From contig CBDDKZ010000005.1 of NCBI GenBank assembly GCA_965230415.1, positions 4,464,001 to 4,528,000 of the forward strand: a stretch of 64,000 nt of DNA, in the 5' to 3' direction. Each line of letters begins with the position of its first letter. Within the stretch, counting starts at the first letter, position 1. Source of the DNA: CBDDKZ01 sp965230415. Lineage in GTDB: Bacteria; Bacteroidota; Bacteroidia; Cytophagales; JAAEPT01. The position numbers and the translations under genes are program-made. Shown here in pieces: positions 34,880-44,007 of the stretch. Below the pieces are notes generated by a model. The model saw nothing but the letters and a program-made list of their open reading frames with translations, ran no database searches and had not been told where the DNA came from.

Positions 34880-35617
34880 ATGAAAATACTAATCATAGAG
34901 GACAATTTAATTATCGCTGAAGATATTAAGGTAGCACTAACCAACATGAAATATGAAGTGGTTGGTGTAGCGCATAATAAAGAGAATGCCTTGATGTTAT
35001 TGGAAATGTCCAATCCGGAATTCGTATTGGTAGATATCATGCTTGAAGATAACCCTGACGGAATAGACATAGCCTCGGTAATCAGAGAAAAATATAAAGT
35101 ACCGTTTTTATTCTTAACCTCACATGGCGACCCTAAGACAGTTTCGATGGCACTCGAAACTAAGCCAAATGGTTATTTGATGAAACCATTTGAACGAAAA
35201 GAACTGTTTGCGGCCATTGAAGTGGCTGTTCTCAATCATTCTGACGGTAGTAATGATAAAGATGAGATCTCGAATACTGCCGTCGATCATAATGGAGTGA
35301 TTATTAAAGATTCCATCTTTGTTAAGGATGGTCATATCTTTGAAAAGGTAAAGTATGACGATATTTTGTACATAAAATCTGAAGGAAATTACCTGGATCT
35401 CTATACCACTAAAAAAAGGTTTGTATTACGAAACACCATCAAAAAAATAGTGCTGAAACTAGATCCTGCAAATTTCTTTCAGTGCCATCGCTCATACGTG
35501 CTTAATTTGAACTATATCGATAAAATAAGTTCGAGTAGTGTGTTCATTGGCGATAAAGAAATCCCACTCGGAAAAGATCAAAAAGATTTGCTTTTGGGGA
35601 AAATGGAGAAACTGTAG
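34880..35617 (+). CDS. LytTR-family response regulator
   Basis: The 245-residue protein has a receiver domain (residues 1-120) with the acidic pair 'IIEDN', the phospho-acceptor Asp in 'FVLVDIMLED', Thr in 'FLTSHGD' and Lys in 'YLMKPFERKE'. From about residue 145 there is a LytTR DNA-binding domain ('YIKSEGNYLDLYTTKKRFVLRNTIKKI' and 'FFQCHRSYVLNLNYI'). It is transcribed with the preceding 7TM histidine kinase. Targets are unknown; LytTR sites in the window were not identified. A 577-bp gene-free stretch follows. Confidence 0.9.
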   Translation: MKILIIEDNLIIAEDIKVALTNMKYEVVGVAHNKENALMLLEMSNPEFVLVDIMLEDNPDGIDIASVIREKYKVPFLFLTSHGDPKTVSMALETKPNGYLMKPFERKELFAAIEVAVLNHSDGSNDKDEISNTAVDHNGVIIKDSIFVKDGHIFEKVKYDDILYIKSEGNYLDLYTTKKRFVLRNTIKKIVLKLDPANFFQCHRSYVLNLNYIDKISSSSVFIGDKEIPLGKDQKDLLLGKMEKL

Positions 35618-35820
35618 TCTTTATCACAGAATATTAAAGTTTCATCACGCTTTTAATGGTATTCATAACAAATAATTGCGCTGAAGCGCATAAGTGGATA
35701 CCTTGATAAGGTAAATCATGAGTTGAATCAACTATTTTTTAACGACTCTGTTCATTGGACGGGAATCGAATAGATAGTTTCGTTGATTGAATGCAGCTTA
35801 TGTCTTCGCACTTTTGTCAC

Positions 35821-35855
35821 GAGGCTGTTAATTTATTGACAGCCTCCCTTTTTTT
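35821..35855 (+). terminator. Rho-independent terminator, left
   Basis: GAGGCTGTTAA / TTGACAGCCTC forms an 11-bp stem with one G-U pair and a TTTA loop, followed by CCTTTTTTT. It lies about 200 bases after the LytTR regulator gene, so it may end that operon's 3' region or a separate small RNA. Confidence 0.8.
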
Positions 35856-36002
35856 AAGAAGTCTATACCATAATTAAAACCAGTAACTCACGCTTTGACT
35901 ACTCAGCTAAACTTATTTGGTTTATCAAAAGTAGCTGTTAATGGCGTGTTTATCTTAGATGGTATAAAATATTATGATATGAATAAACGATTCCGTTACT
36001 TT

Positions 36003-36182
36003 GTGAAAAATAATTAGAGCGGTAGTTGCTCATAAAAATGAAATCGTTGTTGTTAAATAATGTCTCCAAGAATAATTCCCTGCTCTGGCTGTGGGTAAAG
36101 GACTCCTATTATTTAACGACTTGACATAATAAGCATATACACTAAATCGAAGCCTATCAATGTAAGTTGATAGGCTTTTTTA
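36003..36182 (+). ncRNA. Candidate structured small RNA
   Basis: GTTGTTAAATAAT (36049-36061) pairs with ATTATTTAACGAC (36108-36120) over 13 positions with one G-U pair. They enclose 46 bases with CCC/GGG pairing potential. A small GAGC/GCTC hairpin precedes the stem, and a strong terminator hairpin ends the unit at 36177. The rod-with-bubble shape recalls 6S-type RNAs, but I see no diagnostic sequence. The 5' end is a guess. Confidence 0.3.
36150..36182 (+). terminator. Rho-independent terminator, right
   Basis: An 11-bp perfect stem, AAGCCTATCAA / TTGATAGGCTT, with a 6-base loop is followed by a T-rich run. It lies only 13-18 bases before the ATG of the EamA transporter gene, so it ends an upstream transcript or works as an attenuator for that gene. 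Confidence 0.8.
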
Positions 36183-36194
36183 TTTTATAAAGAA

Positions 36195-37103
36195 ATGAAA
36201 ACAAATAATCACTTATCGGGAGTACTATTTTCCGTCTTGGGAGCCATAACTTTCTCTTCAAAAGCTGTTTTGGTAAAAATGGCTTATCAGGTCGCTGATA
36301 TAGATTCTATTACTCTTTTGTTTTTGAGAATGGTGATAGCGCTACCCTTTTTCATCTCCATATTCTTATTGGAGAACAGACGTGCTTCCAGGCGCTTAAC
36401 AGCTAAAGAGGTGGGTTATATCTTATTATTTTCATTTCTTGGTTATTACTTTGCGAGTTTATGTGATTTTATAGGTTTACAGTATATTCCTGCCTCTTTT
36501 GAACGTTTATTGTTGTTTGTTTACCCTACTATGGTAGTAATAATCAATCGAATCGTTTGCAAAAAAGTAATTACGAAAAAGCAATTATTCGCAATTGTGC
36601 TTACTTACATAGGTATATTTGTAACATTTAGTGATCAGTTGGATATTGATGGAAATGAAACGTTCTATTTCGGAGCGGCTTTAATTCTATTAAGTGCACT
36701 GGCTTATGCCATATTCTTAGTGTCCAGCGGGAATTACATCCCTAAGCTTGGATCCAGAAGATTTGCTTCCTTATCTATGTCCGGTGCTGCAGGTTTTACC
36801 TCATTTCACTTTTTTATCAAAGGTGGAGTTTCAGGTGTGTTAAGCTATTCATCAGATTTATATATCTTAGCATTCTTAATAGCAATTATATGTACGGTAA
36901 TCCCTTCTTTTTTGGTAGCAGAAGGGATTCGTAGAATTGGTTCTTCCAATATGTCTGTCGTAGCCAGTATCGGCCCGGTATCTACCATAATACTTGCGGT
37001 TATCTTATTAGAAGAGAAAGTGACTATCTATCAAATAATTGGCACAGTTGTCGTCATGACCGGAATTGTGGTTTTAACGGTGCTAAAACCGAAAAAAGAT
37101 TGA
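36195..37103 (+). CDS. EamA/DMT-superfamily transporter
   Basis: This 302-residue membrane protein has ten hydrophobic helices arranged as two EamA repeats: 'GVLFSVLGAITFSSKAVLVKMAY' starts the first, and 'FGAALILLSALAYAIFLVSSGNYI' the second. The end, 'SIGPVSTIILAVILLEEKVTIYQIIGTVVVMTGIVVL', is the typical final pair of helices. The family exports small metabolites; the substrate is unknown. Its start is very close to an upstream terminator hairpin, so its own promoter is hard to place unless the hairpin is attenuating. Confidence 0.88.
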   Translation: MKTNNHLSGVLFSVLGAITFSSKAVLVKMAYQVADIDSITLLFLRMVIALPFFISIFLLENRRASRRLTAKEVGYILLFSFLGYYFASLCDFIGLQYIPASFERLLLFVYPTMVVIINRIVCKKVITKKQLFAIVLTYIGIFVTFSDQLDIDGNETFYFGAALILLSALAYAIFLVSSGNYIPKLGSRRFASLSMSGAAGFTSFHFFIKGGVSGVLSYSSDLYILAFLIAIICTVIPSFLVAEGIRRIGSSNMSVVASIGPVSTIILAVILLEEKVTIYQIIGTVVVMTGIVVLTVLKPKKD

Positions 37104-37193
37104 TTGAAGCTCTTTAATGCAACCTTTCTTAAGAGAATCTAGTATAAATGATCAGGATTATTGGTGTATAATTCAAACAGAATCCGAGAAGAG

Positions 37194-37748
37194 GTGATAA
37201 ATAGAGGAAAGAAGATACTATTTTTAGTTCTATTACTAATTTGCGAATACTCGTTCTGCCAAGTTGGGCAAATGTTTCCGGAAATAAAGGCACTTACATT
37301 AGATAATAAAGACGTAAGCATTCCAGCTTCTACCAAAGGAAAATATACGCTGGTAGGAATGGCATACTCAAGAAAAGCAGAAGAGAACCTGAAAACATGG
37401 TTCAAACCCGTTTTCTACAAGTTTATTTACAAACCGGAAAAGCCAGGGCTGTTTTTCGAAAACTATGATGTTAACTTGTATTTCATTCCTATGTTTACCG
37501 GATTTAATCAAGCCTCTCATGGATCGGCTCGAAATCAGATGCGTGCTCGTGTAGATCATAAACTACACCCTTACGTCCTCTTGTACAAGGGGGAACTGAA
37601 AAAGTATAAAGATAAATTAGCCATAGCAAAAAAGGATACTCCGTATTTTTATGTGCTTGATGAATCGGGCAAGATTGTTTTTGCCACTTCCGGACCTTAT
37701 AGTGAAGCCAAAATTACAAGAGTTGAAGAGATAATTGACGATTTTTAG
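37194..37748 (+). CDS. Exported thioredoxin-fold-like protein, function unknown
   Basis: I chose the GTG at 37194, which gives a clean signal peptide (MINRGKKILFLVLLLICEYSFCQ). The longer frame from a TTG at 37161 puts eleven charged residues before it. The ~184-residue product has 'GQMFPEIKALTLDNKDVSIPASTKGKYTLVGMAYSRKAE' and 'TPYFYVLDESGKIVFATSGPYSEAKITRVEEIID', the layout of AhpC/TlpA/SCO-like folds. The CxxC active site is absent. It could be an Atp10-like or structural relative. No operon partner is evident. Confidence 0.6.
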   Translation: MINRGKKILFLVLLLICEYSFCQVGQMFPEIKALTLDNKDVSIPASTKGKYTLVGMAYSRKAEENLKTWFKPVFYKFIYKPEKPGLFFENYDVNLYFIPMFTGFNQASHGSARNQMRARVDHKLHPYVLLYKGELKKYKDKLAIAKKDTPYFYVLDESGKIVFATSGPYSEAKITRVEEIIDDF

Positions 37749-37833
37749 TAAAAAGAATATTTCTGCAGACCCCGTTTTATCCTCCTCCATAAAGTATATT
37801 TAACATTACCTTTTAAGATTATTAATACATTCC

Positions 37834-37841
37834 TATTTTTG
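37834..37841 (+). promoter_or_regulatory. -7 element for trmB
   Basis: TATTTTTG matches TAnnTTTG exactly and lies 18 bases before the trmB ATG, implying a very short leader. A T-rich -33 candidate (CTTTT) occurs about 19 bases upstream. Confidence 0.5.
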
Positions 37842-37859
37842 CCAGTCAAAAAATGATTA

Positions 37860-38525
37860 ATGGGAAGAGATAAATTAAGAAGATTCCTTTTTAACGAGCA
37901 GAGTGACTATGTTATTCAGCCAGGTAAGGCTATTTTTGAAAAGGTGAAGGGTCATTGGAATGAACTCATCTTTAAAAATAACAAACCCATTAAACTAGAG
38001 ATAGGATGTGGCAGAGGGGAGTATACTATTGGACAGGCACGCCTTCTAAAAGATGTTAACTTCATCGGTGTGGACATTAAGGGCTCACGCTTATGGAAAG
38101 GAGCAACAATTTGCGAGGAAGAAAGTTTACACAACGCTGCATTTTTGAGAACGGAGATTGCGTTAATAGAAAAGTTATTCGAAAAAGGAGAGGTTGATGA
38201 AATTTGGGTGACTTTTCCCGATCCCAGACCAAAAGATAAAGACGAGAAACACCGATTAATAAGTCCACGGTTTTTGGGTATATACCGGTCGATTATGAAA
38301 GAGGATGGCATCATAAATCTTAAAACCGACAATTATGACCTATATGCTTATGCAGAGGAAGTCGTCAAAGAACAAAAACTCGATATACTGGCATCTACCT
38401 CCGATTTATATACGTCCGAATATCAGGAACTATGCATGGGCATACAAACTACCTATGAGAAACGATTCCTCACAGAAGGAATAAAGATAAACTACTTGAG
38501 ATTTAAGTTGAATGCACGTCAATAA
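37860..38525 (+). CDS. trmB: tRNA (guanine-N7-)-methyltransferase
   Basis: This is a 221-residue SAM enzyme with motif I 'LEIGCGRGEYTIGQA', 'FIGVDIKGSRLWKGA', the diagnostic TrmB motif 'WVTFPDPRPKDKDEKHRLISPRFL' and the C-terminal 'TTYEKRF'. It methylates G46 of tRNAs. The length is normal. The last 7 bases overlap the 3' end of the TrpF-like gene on the other strand. Confidence 0.95.
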   Translation: MGRDKLRRFLFNEQSDYVIQPGKAIFEKVKGHWNELIFKNNKPIKLEIGCGRGEYTIGQARLLKDVNFIGVDIKGSRLWKGATICEEESLHNAAFLRTEIALIEKLFEKGEVDEIWVTFPDPRPKDKDEKHRLISPRFLGIYRSIMKEDGIINLKTDNYDLYAYAEEVVKEQKLDILASTSDLYTSEYQELCMGIQTTYEKRFLTEGIKINYLRFKLNARQ

Positions 38526-39139
38526 TCGATTTCCAAAAGCTCAAGTATATCGGCCAGGTCTTCGAAATCTTTATAACCGGGGCGCTCTTCCTCTCCGCCT
38601 TTTAAGGCAATACCTCCTACATCAATACTTTCTATAACTTCTTCCACATTTGCGGCATTGAATCCATACCCCAGAATGATTTGATATTGCTCACACAACT
38701 GAGAGAGTATAACCATGTCCTCTTTCTCCAGGTTCTGCTCATTGTCAGATTCAAGCAGTATGAAACTGGCTGTAGCACTTACTTCTTTAAATAAATCATT
38801 GACGCTGTTTAGATTATCCTTAAGGAAATAGCGGTAAATTTTTTTGCAGGGAATATCTTTTAGCGATGCTAACAATTCAGCATCCTTTACTTCAATGAAG
38901 TCGAATTTTAGCTGCTTATAAAGTTCCTGAATAATTTCGGCATTGGAATTTTCGAATTCCCCAACAAATTTAACCCCTTCTAACCATGCTGTAATAGCTT
39001 GATAGTCTTGGATTTCAATTCTCTTTGGATGTTCTTCATCCAAGTTGAATCCTAATAAATCGGTTCCCATTCCTGCACAATAACGTGCATCACTCAAATT
39101 GTTGATTTCACCCACTTTTACCAGAGTTCTCAGTGCCAT
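38519..39139 (-). CDS. TrpF-like TIM-barrel protein lacking TrpF catalytic residues
   Basis: The 206-residue protein starts at the ATG at 39139; a GTG seven codons earlier is less likely. The N-terminus 'LVKVGEINNLSDARYCAGMGTDLLGF' corresponds to the TrpF opening 'vKiCGi-n-DA--a---GaDa-GF', but the catalytic Cys of KxCG is Gly here. The C-terminal 'GIALKGGEEERPGYKDFEDLADILE' parallels 'vDvsSGvE--pG-KD' with the Asp-Ser part altered. It is therefore a phosphoribosylanthranilate-isomerase relative that probably does not isomerise PRA. It stands alone, without trp genes. Confidence 0.65.
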   Translation of the reverse strand: MALRTLVKVGEINNLSDARYCAGMGTDLLGFNLDEEHPKRIEIQDYQAITAWLEGVKFVGEFENSNAEIIQELYKQLKFDFIEVKDAELLASLKDIPCKKIYRYFLKDNLNSVNDLFKEVSATASFILLESDNEQNLEKEDMVILSQLCEQYQIILGYGFNAANVEEVIESIDVGGIALKGGEEERPGYKDFEDLADILELLEIDY

Positions 39140-39303
39140 ATATAAGGAGATTATGAGCACAATTTAGGAATGTTTTTAAGTTATTACAATAGTAAAAAAA
39201 CTTATGAGTTAACTAGGGCTAATTATGCTTTTTAATACAAATTGAATATCTTCCCGGATAATTAATTTTTAAGGATTTGCTAGAGGATATTATTAAGCGT
39301 ACT

Positions 39304-39948
39304 ATGGTATATATTGGGGCAGTTGTATGTCTGAGTGCTTGTAGTCAAAGCGATATTGAACCTAAGAGCAAAATTTCAGGCTATTATGCATTCGAATCGA
39401 CGAGTAGTCGTAGTTATTTCGTGAGGGAAACAACAAGCAGCGATGAAGTAACAGAGGTCGAATCTTGTTATATGAGGTTTGATCTACAGCAGGATACACT
39501 TTTAAACACCCAAAACGAATTCTCTTACCTCCTCCTTACGAGTAAAAAGGATTCAATGAATATGGAGTGGGAGGCGGACTCCATTGGACACGTAGAATTG
39601 AATGAATATGGTGTCGTTGAAAATTTGGGTAATCGGGCATACCTGCAACTGGGCAAAACAGTATATCTGAATAACGAATGGGACTTAAACGCATTTAATA
39701 CTGATAACGAATACCATGTGAACATGACACAGGTAGGGGGAGCATGGACTTTAAATGATAGTACGTCCTTTGAAGATGTACTTCTAGTGAATGATGTTAC
39801 AGTTGGCACTTCCAACATTATATCCTATAAACGTGTTTATGCTTACGGCATTGGAATGGTTTTTGAAAGGATAGAGACGACAGATGGGTCCCAAACGGTC
39901 GATGCAATAAGGAAGGTTAAAGAGTTTTTTTTAATAGCCCATGAGTAA
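39304..39948 (+). CDS. Hypothetical lipoprotein
   Basis: A ~214-residue protein starting at the ATG at 39304, with a lipoprotein signal 'MVYIGAVVCLSACSQ' (lipobox LSAC). The rest is beta-rich and acidic with no family I recognise. A TTG nine codons upstream would spoil the signal peptide. The gene overlaps the following S8 protease gene by eight bases, so the two are probably co-expressed; it could be an inhibitor or accessory of that protease, but nothing in the sequence shows it. Confidence 0.65.
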   Translation: MVYIGAVVCLSACSQSDIEPKSKISGYYAFESTSSRSYFVRETTSSDEVTEVESCYMRFDLQQDTLLNTQNEFSYLLLTSKKDSMNMEWEADSIGHVELNEYGVVENLGNRAYLQLGKTVYLNNEWDLNAFNTDNEYHVNMTQVGGAWTLNDSTSFEDVLLVNDVTVGTSNIISYKRVYAYGIGMVFERIETTDGSQTVDAIRKVKEFFLIAHE

Positions 39949-41539
39949 ATTTTGTTTACTTATTATTTTTATATGCAACTGCATTTCGTCGCTTCAGGCT
40001 CAGCATACGCGGACGGAAATGCTACTTTTTTTGCCAGATAAACCAGATTCTGTTTTTACAAGGTCTCATATTGAAAATTACCTGAGCCATGAATCCATGG
40101 TGAGAAGAAGTAAACGCAAGGCATCAATAAGGCATTCCGATTTACCTGTTTCGGCTTCTTATCTGGAGGTAATTAAGGATAGTGGCTTTGCCGTCTTAAA
40201 TAAATCACGATGGTTTAATGCCGTGCAAGTTTCCATAAATGATTCGATAAATCATGCGCAGCAAAAGGTTCCGGGGTTTGTTGACTCAATAATCATTTTT
40301 GGAAGTAAGAAGAAGAGGAGGGTGGCAAAAACGAAAATGAGCACTTCAACTTTGGAGCCTGCGAGCGAAGATCAGTTTAGACAAGTAGGTATAGATATTA
40401 TGCATTCATTAGGTTATTATGGTGCTGGCATCAAAATAGCCGTAATGGATGCAGGTTTTAGTGGATTGGATACTATCGGTGCTTTTCGTCATTTATTTGA
40501 AAATAACCAGGTGAATGATAGTTATGATTTTGTGTCTGATAAAAGTGATCCGTATTCAGGAGGAAGTCATGGAACGCAGGTAATGGGTATTCTGGGCGCA
40601 CTGAGTAATGATTATACAGGAGCGGCTTGTTCGTCGCACTTTTACCTGTATAGAACGGAAGATGTTGGGTCGGAAAGTATTAAGGAAGAATTTAACTGGA
40701 CGTTTGCTGCAGAGCGGGCAGACAGTCTGGGGGTTGATTTAATTAATACATCCTTGGGGTACAACGAGTTTGATGACGTAAGTACTAATTACAGTTATGA
40801 GAATATGGACGGGAATACTACATACATCACCAGAGCTGCGAATCACGCTACTGCTGCCGGCATTGTAGTAGTTTGTAGTGCCGGTAATGAAGGTAATAGT
40901 CCTTGGCAACATATTTTAGCTCCGGCCGATGCGATTGACGCTATTGCCGTAGGAGCAGTTAATGGTTCAGGTGAGTATGAAAGTTTTAGTTCCAGAGGCC
41001 CGACATCAGATTTTCGTATAAAACCCGATATCTGTGCACGAGGAATTGCAGTGCGTACGTTCAATAGTAGCGGCGAATTGTCAACAGCTTCAGGTACCTC
41101 GTTTGCTGCACCAATTATTTCCGGATTAATGGCCGGTGTTTTGCAAATTGATTCCTTGAGTTCGGTAGCAAAGTTAAAGGGTAAAGTGATAGCAACAGCC
41201 AATAATTATACCTCTCCCGACAATAACCTGGGGTATGGTATTCCAAACTTTTCTGGCTATTTCTTGCGTGAACACCATGAAGGAGGGGCAGTGATTCTAG
41301 ATGACGTATTAATTTTCCCCAATCCGGTATGCGGTGATAAACTCTTTATTAATGTAAATGGTGGAGACGGACACCTGGCAATTAAGCTTGTGAACATGAA
41401 TGGTGAAAGTCAAGAGCAAGTCTTTGATTTGAATGGAACGCATTTGCTCAATATGGATGTGTCTCACCTGATACCCGGTATTTATTGTCTTATAATAAAC
41501 GGATATTTTGACAAATCAGTACGTTTCGTGAAAATGTAA
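39941..41539 (+). CDS. Subtilisin-like S8 peptidase with T9SS sorting domain
   Basis: The 532-residue protein has signal peptide 'NCISSLQAQ', an inhibitor-like propeptide (~25-130), and an S8 catalytic domain. The triad is Asp in 'KIAVMDAGFSG', His in 'GGSHGTQVMGIL' and Ser in 'ASGTSFAAPIISG'; the oxyanion region is 'VVVCSAGNEGN'. The final ~75 residues, 'VLIFPNPVCGDKLFINVNGG...LIPGIYCLIINGYFDKSVRFVKM', form a type A T9SS sorting domain. It is a surface or secreted protease for protein degradation. The preceding lipoprotein gene overlaps its start. Confidence 0.92.
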   Translation: MSKFCLLIIFICNCISSLQAQHTRTEMLLFLPDKPDSVFTRSHIENYLSHESMVRRSKRKASIRHSDLPVSASYLEVIKDSGFAVLNKSRWFNAVQVSINDSINHAQQKVPGFVDSIIIFGSKKKRRVAKTKMSTSTLEPASEDQFRQVGIDIMHSLGYYGAGIKIAVMDAGFSGLDTIGAFRHLFENNQVNDSYDFVSDKSDPYSGGSHGTQVMGILGALSNDYTGAACSSHFYLYRTEDVGSESIKEEFNWTFAAERADSLGVDLINTSLGYNEFDDVSTNYSYENMDGNTTYITRAANHATAAGIVVVCSAGNEGNSPWQHILAPADAIDAIAVGAVNGSGEYESFSSRGPTSDFRIKPDICARGIAVRTFNSSGELSTASGTSFAAPIISGLMAGVLQIDSLSSVAKLKGKVIATANNYTSPDNNLGYGIPNFSGYFLREHHEGGAVILDDVLIFPNPVCGDKLFINVNGGDGHLAIKLVNMNGESQEQVFDLNGTHLLNMDVSHLIPGIYCLIINGYFDKSVRFVKM

Positions 41540-41634
41540 ACAACTGACAAATGGTATATATGAATACTATTCAATTATCGTTAAAACTGAGGAAACTTTC
41601 TTTGAATTTATAGTTTCCTTTAACATTTTTGTGT

Positions 41635-41642
41635 TAACTTTG
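41635..41642 (+). promoter_or_regulatory. -7 element for the TonB receptor gene
   Basis: TAACTTTG is an exact TAnnTTTG match. It implies a transcription start near 41649, downstream of the GTG at 41631, and so supports the ATG at 41667 as the true start of the receptor gene. Confidence 0.55.
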
Positions 41643-41666
41643 TTACAAGTAAAAGAAAGTAAACAC

Positions 41667-44006
41667 ATGTATCGTCACTACATCTTCATACTACTATTAT
41701 TTCTTATCGGTCACAAAGGTTTAGCACAGGAATCGTATACCATAAGTGGCGTCGTGACCGATGGTGAATCGGGGGAAACATTACCTAGCGCCACTGTAAC
41801 GGTCAAAGAGCTTGGGAAAACCGCTGTAACCAATTTGTATGGTTTCTATTCCATAACCCTACCGAAAGGTACCTACACCCTTGAGTATAATTTCATAGGA
41901 TTTGCTTCGATTACAGAAACTGTTAACCTCGACAAAGACATTAAACTCAACAAAGAATTAAACTCAGGAAACATACAGCTGGAGACAGTAACTATAGCTG
42001 TGGAGAAGGCAGATAAGAACGTGAACGAAGTGGAGATGAGTACTAATGAGCTAAAAATTGAAGAGATCAAAAAGTTACCAGCCTTTCTCGGTGAAGTAGA
42101 CGTTATTAAGACTATTCAATTGCTGCCTGGGGTAACTACTGTAGGTGAAGGAGCCAATGGATTTAATGTTCGCGGAGGAGCTGCCGATCAAAACCTGGTG
42201 TTACTGGATGAAGCCAATGTATTTAGTTCCTCACATTTATTTGGCTTTTTCTCCGTATTTAATGCTGACGTAATAAAAGACGTTAAACTGTATAAAGGAG
42301 GAATTCCTGCCCGGTACGGAGGCCGACTTTCTTCAGTTCTTGATGTGAGGCAGAAGGAGGGGAACAACAAGAAATTTGCAGCTACGGGAGGTATAGGAAC
42401 TGTATCGAGCAGGCTCACAATAGAAGGTCCCATTGTGAAAGAAAAAGGTTCATTTGTGGTTGCAGGAAGAAGATCTTATGCCGATTTGTTTTTAAAGCTA
42501 AGCCCTGATTCAAATATCAATCAGACTCAGGCTTTCTTCTACGATCTTAATTTAAAAGCCAACTACAAATTAAACGAAAACAACCGTGTATTTTTATCCG
42601 GCTATTTCGGGCGCGATGTATTCAACTTTCAGAACGTTTTTGGCTTCGACTGGGGTAATAGAACAGCAACTCTGAGATGGAACCACATTTTCACAGATAA
42701 ATTGTTTGCTAACTTTTCCGGAATTTATAGTAATTATGATTATTCGCTTGGCGGGGATGAGTTCTTCATCTGGACGTCTGTAATCAATAATTACAATTTT
42801 AAGGCAGATTTTGACTATTACCTCAATGATAAGCATAAAATAGAGCTTGGTGCCTCCAACATCTATTATCGCTTTAGACCGGGTAAGGTGGAGCCACAGG
42901 GAATTTTTAGAGATATTTTTCAGGAATTCGACCTTGATTTGGAGCAAGCACATGAGCCTGCTGTTTATTTTAGTGAAGAATATAAACCAAATAATAAGTT
43001 GACCATACTTGCCGGCTTACGTTTTAGTTCATTCATAAATGTTGGGCCATATACAAGTCTTATTTATCAGGATGGTCTACCATTAAATGATAACAATGTA
43101 ATAGATACGGTAAAGTATGAGCGGGGAGATGTTGTACAATCTTACAGTGGATTTGAACCGCGACTGGCCTTTAAGTACTCCGTTGATTCCAGTAGCTCTG
43201 TTAAGTTGAGCTATATGAGAACCAGACAGTATTTGCACCTCATTTCCAATACCACAAATGGACTGCCTACCGATTTGTGGAAGGCCAGTGATGAGTACAT
43301 AAAACCTGCAATTGCCGATCAGGTTGCGGTAGGTTATTTCAGGAATTTCAGAGATAATACACTTGAAGGTTCTGTGGAGGTCTACTACAAAAACATGCAG
43401 AATATAGTAGATTATAAGAATAACGCAGAACTCTTTCTCAATGAAACAATTGAAACAGAGCTCCTAACAGGAGTAGGCAGAGCGTATGGCCTTGAGTTTA
43501 TGCTTCGAAAGCAAACCGGAAGGCTTACCGGTTGGTTAAGCTATACACTCGCGCGAACAGAGCGAAAAGTAGCCGGGGATACCTTTGAAGAGACCATCAA
43601 TGAAGGAGAGTGGTACGTTTCTAATTATGATAAGCCACATGATGTAACTCTTGTACTTGCTTATGATATTAACAAGAAGCTTAATGTTTCAATGAATTTT
43701 ACTTATAGTGCTGGCAGACCCGTAACATATCCTGATAGTAAATACGAATATGAAGGTTTTATTTTGCCAAATTACGTGAGTAGAAATCAGGATCGCATAC
43801 CAGACTACCATCGTTTGGATTTAGCTGCGACATATGACTGGGGAAATCATTCCCTTGTGCTCTCCATCTATAATGTATATGGTCGCAGGAATGCCTATGC
43901 AATAAACTTCACGACAAGTGAAGACGATCCTAATAAAACTGAAACCACAAGAATATCTATTCTGGGTTCTATTTTACCTTCATTAACCTATAATTTTAAA
44001 TTTTGA
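41667..44006 (+). CDS. TonB-dependent outer-membrane receptor with carboxypeptidase-regulatory N-domain
   Basis: The 779-residue protein has signal peptide 'LLFLIGHKGLAQ'. A CarboxypepD_reg-like domain (~22-105, 'YTISGVVTDGESGETLPSATVTVKE') is followed by a plug ('LPAFLGEVDVIKTIQLLPGVTTVGEGANGFNVRGG') and a beta-barrel ending in aromatic Phe ('LPSLTYNFKF'). It imports a nutrient across the outer membrane using TonB energy. The gene directly precedes a DUF4249 lipoprotein gene with one base between, a recurrent pair in Bacteroidota that differs from SusC/SusD. The substrate is unknown. Confidence 0.9.
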   Translation: MYRHYIFILLLFLIGHKGLAQESYTISGVVTDGESGETLPSATVTVKELGKTAVTNLYGFYSITLPKGTYTLEYNFIGFASITETVNLDKDIKLNKELNSGNIQLETVTIAVEKADKNVNEVEMSTNELKIEEIKKLPAFLGEVDVIKTIQLLPGVTTVGEGANGFNVRGGAADQNLVLLDEANVFSSSHLFGFFSVFNADVIKDVKLYKGGIPARYGGRLSSVLDVRQKEGNNKKFAATGGIGTVSSRLTIEGPIVKEKGSFVVAGRRSYADLFLKLSPDSNINQTQAFFYDLNLKANYKLNENNRVFLSGYFGRDVFNFQNVFGFDWGNRTATLRWNHIFTDKLFANFSGIYSNYDYSLGGDEFFIWTSVINNYNFKADFDYYLNDKHKIELGASNIYYRFRPGKVEPQGIFRDIFQEFDLDLEQAHEPAVYFSEEYKPNNKLTILAGLRFSSFINVGPYTSLIYQDGLPLNDNNVIDTVKYERGDVVQSYSGFEPRLAFKYSVDSSSSVKLSYMRTRQYLHLISNTTNGLPTDLWKASDEYIKPAIADQVAVGYFRNFRDNTLEGSVEVYYKNMQNIVDYKNNAELFLNETIETELLTGVGRAYGLEFMLRKQTGRLTGWLSYTLARTERKVAGDTFEETINEGEWYVSNYDKPHDVTLVLAYDINKKLNVSMNFTYSAGRPVTYPDSKYEYEGFILPNYVSRNQDRIPDYHRLDLAATYDWGNHSLVLSIYNVYGRRNAYAINFTTSEDDPNKTETTRISILGSILPSLTYNFKF

Positions 44007-44007
44007 G

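Larger units (their letters stand above)
35618..36194 (+). other. 577-bp gene-free region with structured-RNA signals
   Basis: There is no plausible coding frame. The left part (35670-35855) has three consecutive small hairpins, TGCGC-TGAA-GCGCA (35677-35690), TACCTT-GAT-AAGGTA (35699-35713) and AGTTGA-A-TCAACT (35721-35733), and then a strong terminator. The right part (36003-36180) has a 13-bp stem enclosing 46 bases and ends in a second terminator. The region could hold one or two small RNAs or a long 5' leader for the EamA gene. Confidence 0.45.

Noticed and set aside
38519..39139. Functional trpF (tryptophan biosynthesis)
   Set aside because: The catalytic Cys and Asp regions are changed and no other trp biosynthesis gene is nearby.
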